A DNA stretch of 64,000 nucleotides from Mastacembelus armatus. Lineage: Eukaryota; Chordata; Actinopteri; Synbranchiformes; Mastacembelidae. The notes below the pieces were generated by a model that saw nothing but the letters and a program-made list of their open reading frames with translations, was not told the DNA's origin and searched no databases. The DNA lies in the NCBI RefSeq assembly GCF_900324485.2, contig NW_022872901.1, positions 1 through 64,000 of the forward strand, given 5' to 3'. Positions 36,992 through 47,269 of the stretch are shown here, in pieces (the first letter of the stretch is position 1; the number at the start of each line of letters is the position of its first letter). The translations under genes were made by a program, and so were the position numbers.

Positions 36992-37520
36992 ACTAACGGC
37001 ACTATGATGAGTGCCTTTTGACCCCCTGCTGGAGAGATGACATTTTCACAGTGGTGTCTATGGAAGGGCTGTAGGTGGCAGACTTGTGTATCAAAAGAGC
37101 TTCACAGGAGCCACAACGGCAATTCTCCTCCTTCTATCATTAACATCTTTTCAGAAGCTGCACATACTGCCTGCATAGTTTGTAGAGAAACAAATGTTCA
37201 AAAACACCTTGACCATAAAAAGGGGGCCGACCAGAACTTGCCCTTCAGCCTACATGCTAATGCAGGAAAACTGAACTTACGCCCATGACAGGCCCCGTAC
37301 AAACGGTAAAGCTTGTACGGCTTCTATAACACCCGCAGTTGACGGCTTCTATGCTGTGCTTGCTGCCTTGCATTTATCTGGAGAAGTCAAAAGCAAGTCC
37401 ATTGGGGTGGATTTGGATGTAATAGGTCCTGCCCAAGGCGCAATAGCTTTGCAGAGGTTGCAGTGAATTCCAGCCACTTACACAGGACACAGCTCACTCA
37501 GAAGTGTTGGAAAACAAGGC

Positions 37521-37562
37521 AAAATGTGGAAACGCTTCACGAATTTGCGTGTCATCCTTGCG
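37521..37562 (-). pseudogene. U6 snRNA, 3' part only (array right edge)
   Basis: Contains the terminator and 3' portion up to gcgcaaggatgacacg. Unlike all full copies (gcgaaagg), it keeps the canonical gcgcaagg. Unique promoter-like sequence starts immediately after. Confidence 0.8.
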
Positions 37563-37770
37563 CCTTCGAAAGAAAGATGTATGCTGTTCCGGAGTTCTAC
37601 TTTTTGCCCCATCTTTGCTTTCCTATTGGTCAATCCTAAAAGTGCCACAAGAAACTCGCAATCACTGATTGGTTGATTTCTACTGTCTTCCACAATCATT
37701 GATTGGCTGAGGCGACGTAACAGAGCACGCATTTCGCTCTTCATTTCTGCTTACACCGTCGGTCGAAAAG
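37563..37770 (+). promoter_or_regulatory. CCAAT-box promoter and first non-coding exon
   Basis: Three inverted CCAAT boxes stand in a row (cctattggtcaatc at about 37,621, ctgattggttgat at about 37,666, attgattggctgag at about 37,697), followed by a TATA-less start region and a donor (gaaaag|gtacgt at 37,771). This fits the promoter and 5' untranslated exon of the plus-strand gene whose first coding exon starts at 38,659. The intron would be 888 bp. Confidence 0.5.
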
Positions 37771-38470
37771 GTACGTTCACGTCCTCGGTATAATTTCAAA
37801 CGGGAATTAATATAAAGAATTGATGTGATATATTTATGAAAAACTTTAGAAAAGCATTTATTTGTTTTTAGACATATTTCACTGCTAAACGTTGACATGT
37901 AGCATTTTATACGCTGTTGTAGTGCCGTTAAACGTGTGCGCTCAGGAAATAGTACCTTTTTATGTGTTAAACTTTTTATAAAATGATTAATATCAGTCAC
38001 ATTAGGTTTAACCACGCTAAAACTCAACGGAAAATAATACACATCAAGTTAATACCGGACTTTGCCGTGTGCCGTGTGCGTAAAATCAGTAAAGATGTGT
38101 ACCTCTATTCATTCTAATGTTTTACCGTGTACCATTAAAACAGGATTATATGTTTTTAATATATGGCAACGGATGTAAAAGTTGTTGTCTTTACGGTTAA
38201 TGCGGTTAATGTTATACGTATAATGTTGTTATACGTACTTTAGTTACTTCAGCTGGTATTACAGTACCAGGAGGAGTAACGTGCAACACGTTTCCCTCCC
38301 CCACAGCTGTGAAATTAACAGACTGTGTTTTTCACTGGTGGAAATAAGCGAAATGGTGCTCAGATACTGGTCATTACATTTCATTACATATGTATTATGT
38401 TTCCCCTCACTTGGTAATATGACACACATTGCACAAAGCCTTTGTTCTCTCTCTCTATATATACAAATAT

Positions 38471-38523
<53 letters not shown>

Positions 38524-38658
38524 GTTTTTTGTTTCACCTTACTCTACTCTTTCCTTATTTCATTTTACCTTTACCACTAGTTGTTTAAACTGCAGCAGGC
38601 ATTATAAAGTGTGTATTCATCTGATGCTCAACACATTTTCTTTTCTATTTTTATGCAG
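37771..38658 (+). other. First intron of the DDE-like gene
   Basis: Bounded by gtacgt and ttttatgcag. Contains a (TG)n tract at about 38,470-38,515. ORFs called in it are microsatellite products. Confidence 0.45.
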
Positions 38659-39201
38659 AATGGATCACCATCCAGTGTTTCGCTTGGAGCCTATGTCGTC
38701 TGAGCTCACCCTCAGACCTTCACCCGAAGCGCTAAGGGTGGCCCAAGACTATCACAGGCAAGGGTCATCTGGGACATGGAGGGTGTAGGCCCCTGAAACG
38801 GTGAGGGAGGAGGCAAAGGCTCGTGTCGTACGAGGAGGAGGAGACCCCAGGAGTCGGCCTCTGGTGCTCAGTGAGAGTGAGCTCCAGTTTGGGCAATACC
38901 GGGGTCAAACCTTTAAGTGGCTGTTAAGCTACGACGTGGGTTACATGATGGCACTGTTGGCATCACACCGCAGGGAGCGAGAGAGTGGTGACACGTCCCA
39001 GACCCCACTCATGATCAATAAAGATGAGCTGGCCAGTTACGCTCAGCTGTTCCCTCGTGTGGTGGCTGCCATCCAGGAGTCCTGTGCCACTCAGGGGACT
39101 GTGTCCATTAGGAGCCAGGACCGCAGGCTGGTGCGCTTTGGAGCTCATGCAGGGAAAACATATGTCTCCCTGTATGAATCTAAAGACAGCGAGTGCCAGA
39201 C
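38659..39201 (+). CDS. DDE-like gene, first coding exon
   Basis: Encodes 180 residues, including FGQYRGQTFKWLLSYDVGYM, a motif I associate with this fish family. The TAG at 38,786-38,788 follows residue 42; the frame on both sides is continuous family-like sequence (RPSPEALRVAQDYHRQG before, REEA...GGGDPRSRPLVL after), so it looks like a nonsense change rather than the true end. Donor gac|gtaagt. Confidence 0.65.
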
Positions 39202-40709
39202 GTAAGTGTCGTCACACAGATGACAAAATGTGTGGTGATGTGTGTCCAGAGGTAGAGAATGTTTTGTGTTGTGTTTTTAGCTACCTACAATGGCTGAAAA
39301 GGCAGAATGTGAAGCCAGGCTCAAAGATGCATGCCCTGAAGACCTACGTGCTGGTGCGGGATCAAGAAAAGATGCCACCAGCACGACAAGCACCAGCACT
39401 AGCATCAGCACGAGCACAGTCAACACGAGCACCAACAGTAAAAGCAGCAAGGCCATCAATCTCAGCACTAACATCTGCACCACCAACACTGGCTGGCCCT
39501 TTCTCTCAGCAGCGAGTGCCTCCTCCTCTCTCCTACGGTAAGTGGTCTGCACCATCTCATACAGCTTGAAATAAATGGAAGAAGTTTAGCAGTATGTAAA
39601 CAATCTTGAAATGCGATTTTTTTTTTTATGTGTGTGTGTGTGTGTGTGTGTGTGTCTGTGTGTGTCTGAAACTAGGTGTGTCATCTTCAGATGTAGCTGA
39701 CGAGGTACTCCTGATCGCTGCGAAGGAGTTTGACACTCAGCGTAAGTACACACAGACACAGAAACACTCATTTTACTTATTAAGCACTTATTACAATATG
39801 TATTTGATTCATGAATATTGACACCCTAACTTATGATAACTGATAACTGTTGTTTAAAAGTCCATGTTCTGTTGTTCATTAGCTTTCAATGGATGGATAG
39901 CGTCAAAGGATGTAATGTCAGTGGTGTTGAGGTAATATGAATTGTGAACATGACCAGGTAAGGTGGGCAGCTGCTGGGCAATGTCTGTACCACTGTCTGT
40001 GCCATCTGCTGCTGCTGCTGCTTCCATTGTTTGCTCTCATGTCTCAGCCTCCTTGAATCACATTTTGCATGAACTTCATTGTCCTGAGTCAGTGCGCTTT
40101 CACCGTGCCTCTCTGTGTTCCTCTCTGTAGTAATACAGCGCATGTGTGACACTGTGTCACTGGTAGTCATGCTGTACCTGTAGAGCTACTGCTAACATAG
40201 TAGTGTGAACAGCTTTGCAGTTAACGGCCATGTCTTGTATAATATTTTTACAGCTTTTATTCTCATGTCCTTTCTCGCTGGCACTGTCAGAGGGATAACC
40301 TGCATTATGTGATCCACTAATAATCAGTAAGTCCAGGACCGATACACTTCTCAGTGTATGAATAGAAGTTAGAGTTAGTAACTTATGTCTCAGCATGTGA
40401 TGTTACAGTGTCACTGTCAGCACACATATGATTATTTGTTGCCCCTGCAGTTGCGGCCGATGCCTCGCCAGCTGTCACTCTGGGTGGAAGCTCACCGGCT
40501 GAAGACAGAGGCCCACAGCTGCGGAAACGTGTAACAATTGACCTCTCGCCGTTGCCTGTTGCGAGACCACCAGCAGAAGTAAGTTCTCCCCTGCAAACAC
40601 ATATGAAATTTGAACTGCCCTTTCCTGTTTCATTTGGCTGTGTGTGTGTGTGTGTGTGTGTGTGTTGTTATTTGATTTACTGTGACAAGGGATTGTCCTA
40701 CTGTTGTAG

Positions 40710-41152
40710 TTGCTGCCAGCTACCTGGAGACAGACGCTGCCTGAAGAGCAGCATGAGTGGCTGGGCCGGGCTTTATTCACAACAAATGCCAGGGGCCAGA
40801 CGGTCCTCACCACAGATCTCCGCCTCTGGTGGTACCCCCCTGGGCCCAGGCTTCTGTACACTCAGCCACCCACCTCGAGCTTCCCTTTCTTCCAGCGCCC
40901 ATTCTTCTTGTGGATGCCATACAAGATGTGGGCATACAAGCTCAAGTGCCCCACTTGCCACAATAAGTTGACGGGCGCCGGGCTTTACAAGACCATCCGC
41001 AGGGTCTTGGACCTAGAGGGCTGGTATTTCATGGGCACTGAGTACCTGGAATGCAGCGCCTGTCATAAAAAGATAGCGGCGTGGGCACAGGACATCTTGG
41101 ACCAGCTGGATCCCGCACACCAGGAGCAGTTCCCGGCTGTTCTGACATACAA
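40710..41152 (+). CDS. DDE-like gene, zinc-region exon
   Basis: Encodes PFFLWMPYKMWAYKLKCPTC, then a helix ending in LECSACHKKI: two CxxC knuckles about 50 residues apart, likely binding one zinc. Acceptor ttgttgtag, donor aa|gtaagc. This is the most recognisable part of the family. Confidence 0.75.
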
Positions 41153-41908
41153 GTAAGCTCTTTACTGTTATGACGCAGTTAAACAAAAGTCACCACAGTG
41201 GAATCCTGTCATTAAACACATGGAGGTTAGCTGTCAGCAGTGCAGTATAGGTGTAAACATGAGCCCACTGTTCATCCCATGCCATGCTTCTCTTCCTCCC
41301 AGGTTGTCCTGTCATAAGTCACTGATTGGGCTGTTAAGGGAGCGCACTCTGGGCAACAGTGCGACTCGCCTCCACTCCTCACTGGTGGAGGAGCACACCA
41401 GAGACTGGATGGTGCAGAGCATGCAGTACCTGTCTGTGCTTCGCAAATTCAAGACACTGGGTTTGGCACCACAAGGGCCGGTGTCAGTTCCACCCATGAC
41501 CCCAGTGCCTACTGTGCCCTGGCTTATTTTAGTGTACGTCAGGGACGCCCTGAGCAGGCTGGAGGAGACAAAAGCCAGGGTCACCTCTGTTTTTGGCGAC
41601 ATCCTAAAGATGGACTCCACCAAGAAGGCAAGCTATAATTCTCTGGTCATGACAAGTGTTGAGCATATTGGTATTACAGGTTTTTAATCCCTGACTGAAC
41701 TTCTGCTGTCCGTCCAGATGACCAAGAAGCTTGCGGGTAGTGCTGCTGGTACGGCTGCCTGGGTCACCAATGTGGGCAACGAGCACGGGCAGGTATGGCA
41801 GTGCACGGTATTTTTGTTTATATTTTTGTTTAATATTTGATGGGCTGTATGAGATCTGCTCGAACAGCTGATAACCCCGTGGTTGCTTTCTGCTCTGCTC
41901 AATGACAG

Positions 41909-42587
41909 GTGCTCATGTCTGTCCTCACCGCCGCTGAGGGGGATGGACTGTTGCCCATGGCGGCCGGGCTGATGCAGCGGTACCGTGAAGCCCAAGAGCC
42001 TCCTCCACGTGTGCTTTATGTGGACAGGGAATGCTGCTCCCTCACAGGACAAACGAAGGTGGTGGCCATGTTTCATGAGTGGGACAGGCTGGTAGTCAGG
42101 CTGGATGTGCGGCGCTTCGCTCGAGGTGTCACAACTGAGAGCCACCATTTCTATGGTCAGTTTATGGCGCGGCTGTCCTACTCCATCTTTGAGTGGGACA
42201 AAGATGACATTGCTCGCCGGGAAAAGGCCAACATGTCCAAGGAGGGGGAGAGGATCACCAAGTTGTCCTCCCGGGAGGTTGCACGTCACTGCCACCGCCG
42301 CACACGGGGTGTCCCCGAGACAGAGCGGCTCATACAGGAGCTGCTCGACGCATTCTGGGACGTGAAGGACGACTTGGGTGTGCCACTCATCGACCACGCA
42401 CAGATGGAGGAGATATGGAGCACACAGCGGCGTCATCTCCACTGCATCCAGGACCCTCAGGGAGTGGAGCTCTACACAAAGACGGGGGAGATAAGGAGGG
42501 GAGGCATCAGGCTTCCCGTCTATCGGTGTGCCAGAGGCTCCACTTCCCTGGAGTCCTTCCACCTTCACCTGTGCCGGTTCATTCCAG
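41909..42587 (+). CDS. DDE-like gene, main catalytic-core exon
   Basis: Opens VLMSVLTAAEG after the short exon ending VTNVGNEHGQ. Holds the second candidate acidic residue (LYVDRECC), a hydrophobic strand VVRLDVRRFARG, a 150-residue helical insertion and the candidate Glu in SLESFHLHLCRF. In RNase H-like transposases a D on one strand and an E on a late helix are typical; assignment here is by pattern only. Confidence 0.7.
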
Positions 42588-44002
42588 GTGAGTGTTTTAA
42601 TCCCCCACTGTCACAAGGACAAAAGAGGTGATGCTGCTGCCAAGCGTATATTTAATGTTTGTTCCGTCATTTACTCTCTGTTTTAAGGCAATTCAGCCAG
42701 TGCCCTACACTTCCAAGTGTACCTGCTGGAGGGCCTGGCCAGGTGGAATGAAAACCGTGCTCGCGCTGCAGTGGAGGGCGCCCCACGGACAAGGACACAC
42801 TGCTACAATGCTACAGCACAGCTTCGACCAGCTCACCCAGGAGTTCGTGGGTCACACCATGGTAGAAAACTACACCAAGCCCACAGAGAGTACACTGGTA
42901 AGGTAAGGACCGGGAGCTCTGGTTTTAACTGTCACGCCTGATTCGAGAGTTACCTGACCTGACTGACGGTGTGTGTTCTGTTCTGTTTTGTCTAGGGGAA
43001 CTTATTGGCGTGGAATACCTGTTCTCCTGCTGTGGCCCCTGCCCCTGCAACTTCATCACTTAGGTGTGTTATGTTTTGTGATGGGGCTGTTGGTGTTATG
43101 TTTTATCTTCTCTTAAAACTACTTCTACTATCATTAGTGCTACTTCATGACATGTGTCTTGTTTTGTGATGTTTTCACGTGCTGCTGTGCTGCTGTTGCA
43201 ATTTCAGAACTGCTATTCAGGATGAAAAAAAAATAAAAAATTCAGCACGGCCAGGCCAAACTTAAATTCTATCTTAGCCTGACTCGTCTGTGTTTTAGGA
43301 TGTAATCGGGCCAGATGGACTGGGTGGATACCAGCACGTCACTGCTCTTGCCCATACCCTCGTGGAGCTGCTTCACCAGGCGTTTGTGCCACAGCACCAA
43401 GCCTGGCAGATTGTTGAACTGTGGCTGAAGCTGACCGACAGGGACAAAGCAGCGGTGTCCTTTCCCCCATGCCACCAGGACCGGTTGGTCAAGGGGCGTT
43501 TTAAAACCTCTCGGTCAGCACACACACCTGGTGTGGACAGTGTGCAACGGTGAGACTTACCTGCATATAACAGTTAACACTCTGTCTTCCATGTGCTTTA
43601 TAATTATGCTCTAGCATGGTGTGTTTCTGTGTGTGTGTTTCTGTGTGTGTGCGTGCGTGCGTGAATAGTGCATTTCTGGGAAAAGGTGCAGGGGCAGCAC
43701 AGACACCAAAGGCCAGCAGGCTGGTCGAGGCCATGTTTGTGGAGCTCTGCCAAGTCCACTACGAGGGACGTACGATCGCTGGGGTCCGGGTGAACCGCTG
43801 GGGTGTCATCATGAGGGAATATAACACCATAAGAGACATTGTTGTGAGCTGCCAGACCCTCATGGCGAACACCAGCATCAATCTCTTTCTGGTCAACCAA
43901 CGCACCCTCATGCAGTGGTAAGACTTAGTTCGATCGCTTTGTGCATCATGTAGACAATGAGGCTGCCTGCCCACACATAATCAATGTTTCTTTATCAAAC
44001 AG

Positions 44003-44652
44003 GCACACCGAGAGAAGCAAGCAAAAGACCAGGGAGTTCATACTGAGCGCTATACCAGGGCCGAGTGCACCCGCAACAGCTGCACAGAGCCTTCCACCAC
44101 ACAGGCCTCTATTGACACAGCCTGTGAAGCCCAAACAACCCTTCCACCACCACCTCCCCGACGACGCCTCTGGTCAGGCTGCCACCCACCGCGGGCCTCT
44201 CGCGCCGGCCCTCTACCACTTAATTTCAGGGCCTTCTGCCACTGAACCCTCATCCTCAAATAGCACTTCTGCTACTTCCACCACCACCACCACCAGCAGC
44301 AGCAGCAGCACAATTTCAAAATCTGGCACTGCTGCTTCTGCCTCCACCACTTCCACTGCTGCCTCTGCTTCTCCTTCGTCCTCTGTCCCTCATCCCGTGA
44401 CTCCCACCACAGCCTGGCAGAGGAAGGTGAGGGAGAAGCTGAGGGAGGAAGAGGAGCGTCGAGCACAGTTAATGGGTGTCTTCCTTAAATCACCCAGGAA
44501 GAACTTTGAACATTACCGTTGCCGGCGCTGTGGCCAGCCAAAGACTAAACAATACGGTCACAGCCGCTATAAAGGAGAGCACTTTTGTTCAAAGGCTGAG
44601 GGTCGCTCTGTAGAGGACTGGCTGGAGGAGAAGAAGAGGAAAAATCCAGACA
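44003..44652 (+). CDS. DDE-like gene, Ser/Thr-rich and C-terminal zinc-motif exon
   Basis: Starts with WHTERSKQKTRE across the splice, then a Pro/Ser/Thr linker with AGC and ACC codon runs, a charged helix (KVREKLREEEERRAQ), and the zinc motif C..CGQPK.....GHS..KGEHFC followed by EDWLEEKKRK. The next exon supplies only one residue and TAA at 44,777. Confidence 0.7.
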
Positions 44653-44779
44653 GTGAGTCATCTCTACATGCTAACATAATATTTTTTTGTTGTTTTTGTT
44701 TTGTTTTTTTGTTTTTTTTTTTTTTTCAGAAATGCATTGTTTTTAATCTCTGACAATTCTTTCATGCTTTGCAGACTAA

Positions 44780-45772
44780 AGGCAAGATCACCTGCCTTCC
44801 TCCATGCCATCCTGAGGTGAGGTGGACATCAGCCTGACCCTCATTCCCAGTCATCACGATAAATCACCTTATTTTGTACTTCATCCTCACCCATTGTAAG
44901 TCTCTGTGTAAATGTCATCAGCCTTATGGAATCAGTCATTCACTGTGTGAAGCACTAATCTTATAATCTTATTACAATGTAATTCTTCCTATTGGCACTT
45001 CAGGTTATTTTATGGTTCAGGTTATTTTATAAATGTAAGAACTTCAGGTCATATTACTGTTAAGAAAGACAAATGCACTCACTCACATATACAAACGGTG
45101 CTTTTTATTCATCATACATCACCTGAACAACACAGCTTTTCAAAGTAATTATGTTCGTTCACTATTCTTTCTGAATGTACTGTGTAGGAACAAAACAATA
45201 CCTGGTGGTACTTTTTAACCCAAACCTGAACCGCATTTCTCTTTCACTTGTACAATAAAAACAGGCCATCTGTGCTGAACTGTGGATTTTGACTCCAGCT
45301 GTTTTGTTCTCTCTGGATCCACTTATTAGTGTAGACATGCCTTGTTACACCACACAGAGGGCCTAAACCTGGAAAACACTGGACACCAGTGAATATGTTT
45401 ACATGTCACACTCCCCAGGCCCACACTCAATCAACACCAGGCGTCTGACAGACACACAGGTCGATGAGCCTTCTCAAATGTAAATGACTTTGTCACCTCT
45501 GGACCCATCACCTCGGAAACGTCCTGGTGGGTCTGGTGGGTGACACCGTCGAAAGCCGATTGGCCGATGATCCAGGTGATTTTCTTCAAACATCACCTGA
45601 GCCCTCCCTCGCATGACACACAACAGGACCACTGAATTCCTGGCAAACACAAGCGATCTGACTTTGTGGGATAAGGTGACCTTTGGTTTTAATATCCAGT
45701 CATTTTACATTCACAGGCTAGTGTTTTGTGTTGTGACATCGTCACATCTTATATCTTATATCCTATTCACAG
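44780..45772 (+). other. Intergenic: 3' UTR of first gene, upstream of second gene
   Basis: Contains aataaa at about 45,254 (plus strand), a possible polyadenylation signal. No other ORF was recognised. A non-coding first exon and promoter for the downstream gene should lie here but are not identifiable. Confidence 0.4.
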
Positions 45773-45773
45773 A

Positions 45774-46661
45774 ATGAACCTGCCAAGGAAGGCCAAACAG
45801 AAGAGAAAATGGAACTGGCAGGAGCCTATTAAAGAAGAAGGTGTGTAATCTCACTATCTCAGTTCTGTTATTTGTCTTCACTGCAATTACAAAAATGTAC
45901 ATTTTAATACTCCGTCATCTTAACGACTACCCCTCATACTATCTATTTCAGACATTTCCTCAGAGTCAGACTTGCCCTCAGACTCAGACCAGGACTACAA
46001 GCCGTGCAAGGCAGAGACGTCCTCCTCCACCACCACCTCCGACTCCTCTTCCAGTGAGGAGGTCTTCCTCCCTTCCTCAACCTCAGCTTCTCTCTCCACG
46101 CCAGCTGACCCCTCCACATCCCGTCCATCCACCAGCAGTGCTCGAGCTGGTCCGTCCAGGATGACTATTTGGAGGAGAAAGCAAAGGCAAGAGCAGGACA
46201 GGAGGGTCCTCCAGGAGCAGGAAGAAGAGAAACCGAAGGTCCTCCAGGAGTACGGGTCCGGTGCTGCTGTAAAACCCGGCGACCCGTGTGGCATATGCGG
46301 TGGTCCCAGGACTCTGCAAGGGGGTCACGCATACTTTAAGGGCAAGTTTTACTGTGCCACTGAATGTCCCGGTGCAAAAACAGCACAAGAATGGCTGGAC
46401 GAGCAGCAGGGCGGCCACGAGGGACTGCATGTCCCCAGGACCACAGCCTGGAGAATAGGTCAGAAACTTCTGAAGGACATGAAGGAGCCAGCTGGGAAAA
46501 AAAAAAGGAAGCCACAAAAGCTCAGGACGTGTCACCTGTGCGGCCTCCCCAAGCAGAAGGACTACGGCCACAGTCAGCACGAGAGAGAGCACTTCTGTGC
46601 TTTGTATGAGTGCAAGTCGGTGGAGCTTTGGCTAGCAGAGCAGAGGGTGAAGCAGGACTAA
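45774..46661 (+). CDS. Two-exon gene with tandem CxxC-GH-C zinc motifs
   Basis: Exons 45,774-45,840 and 45,952-46,661 (acceptor before the first: tattcacag; donor gaag|gtgtgt; second acceptor ctatttcag), 258 residues, TAA at 46,659. The N-terminus is basic (MNLPRKAKQKRKWNWQEP), then acidic Ser/Asp-rich, then two motifs: CGICGGP....GGHAYFKGKFYC with EWLDEQ, and CHLCGLPK..YGHSQHEREHFC with LWLAEQ. Both match the C-terminal motif of the upstream gene (CRRCGQPK...GHS..KGEHFC, EDWLEE). So this is either a partial duplicate of that gene's 3' end or a companion protein. No catalytic core. DNA or protein binding is a guess. Confidence 0.7.
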
Positions 46662-46735
46662 GGGGGGGGGGGGGGGGGGGGGCGGAGGCGTCTCCACTGT
46701 AATTGTTGTACATTACATTACTTATAATAATCCAT

Positions 46736-46770
<35 letters not shown>
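46662..46770. repeat. Poly-G run and (TTG)n microsatellite
   Basis: About 18 G at 46,663-46,681, then (ttg)n at about 46,738-46,771. The poly-G may be under-resolved in assembly. Confidence 0.85.
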
Positions 46771-47092
46771 GCTGTTGTCGTCATTGTGTCTGCAGTTTTA
46801 TTTGCTGTGTCTGTGTGTGTGGTGTTTTTAAATATATATTTAAACCTGGAGACAGAGCTTGTGTTTACATATATTTATATATATAATAATTATAATGACT
46901 CAGTCAGTTTTAAGCAATTATACATACAAACAGGTATCCAAACGATTAGAAAGACAACTAATAAATAAATCAAAAGTGGGCACACGCAGACACTTGTTAA
47001 CATTAAGTGAGTGAGTGAGTGAAATGAGTAGTAGTTGTTGTTGTTTTGTTGTTGATGAAAAAGCAAAACGACGCACAAAGCAAAGCCTAGGG

Positions 47093-47269
47093 CAAGTTGC
47101 GCCTCCTTTCCCCGTTGACCGAAGTCAGCGAACGCGGCGGCCGCGTGGCTAATTTGCATGCCTCGAGGGCGGGGGGCGAGGGGGCAGAGCAGGAGGGGAC
47201 AGTCGGCCCCGGGCGTATCGCTCCGATTTCGACGCCCGCACGTCGGTGGGGACGGGCCGGGGGCGGCGC
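47093..47269. other. GC-rich block with octamer at satellite junction
   Basis: About 175 bp of very GC- and CpG-rich DNA (gcgaacgcggcggccgcg, ggccccgggcgtatcgctcc) containing a perfect octamer ATTTGCAT at about 47,152. It joins the satellite directly at gcgtctgctgttt (about 47,269). No RNA gene or ORF recognised; the composition is unlike both neighbours. Confidence 0.5.

Larger units (their letters stand above)
22565..37562 (-). repeat. U5/U6 snRNA tandem array, about 1,795-bp unit
   Basis: Nine successive units with spacings of 1799, 1791, 1797, 1800 and then 1795 four times; the differences come mostly from a variable (ATCC)n tract. The last four units are nearly identical. Each unit carries a U6-like and a U5-like gene on the minus strand, an RTE-like retroposon end and two homologous flanking blocks. 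The array starts inside a U6 copy at the left. It ends inside another at the right, after the ninth unit loses its U5 half (junction about 37,314). Small ORFs repeated in every unit are not considered genes. Confidence 0.9.
38660..44779 (+). pseudogene. Multi-exon DUF6729-type gene with DDE-transposase-like core, two in-frame TAGs
   Basis: Fourteen coding exons join in consistent phase to 1,315 codons: 38,660-39,201; 39,281-39,537; 39,676-39,741; 40,451-40,578; 40,710-41,152; 41,303-41,627; 41,718-41,792; 41,909-42,587; 42,688-42,897; 42,996-43,063; 43,299-43,549; 43,669-43,917; 44,003-44,652; 44,775-44,779. The ATG follows acceptor ttatgcag. Residues about 332-479 form a CPTC...CSAC zinc region (DUF6729 by my recollection, a fish-expanded family). 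The pattern KMDSTKK (D583), LYVDRECC (D651), TSLESFH (E827) suggests an RNase H-like DDE core with a large insertion, as in hAT or KDZ transposases. The C-terminus has a Ser/Thr-rich linker and CRRCGQPK..GH..YKGEHFC, then EDWLEE. Intron 6 is GC-AG (aag|gcaagc). TAG codons at 38,786 and 43,061 interrupt the frame. Function unknown; probably a decaying transposase-derived gene. Confidence 0.75.

Noticed and set aside
22670-37288. Repeated small ORFs of 64, 83 and 94 residues in every array unit as a protein family
   Set aside because: They recur only because the unit recurs; the 64-residue ORF is antisense to U6 and the 94-residue ORF starts in the U5 upstream flank. No domains, no codon bias, no splice context.
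37478-38042. Minus-strand ORFs of 88 and 120 residues
   Set aside because: They cross the U6 remnant, CCAAT promoter and first intron; no recognised domain and they conflict with the plus-strand gene.
38660-44779. Programmed amber read-through explaining the two TAGs, and also the TAG in the Ig gene
   Set aside because: Three TAGs in probably decaying genes are too few to argue for recoding; no conserved stop context was seen.
47093-47269. rRNA or snRNA gene in the GC-rich block
   Set aside because: I could not align it to 5S, U1, U2, U4 or U7; only the octamer stands out.
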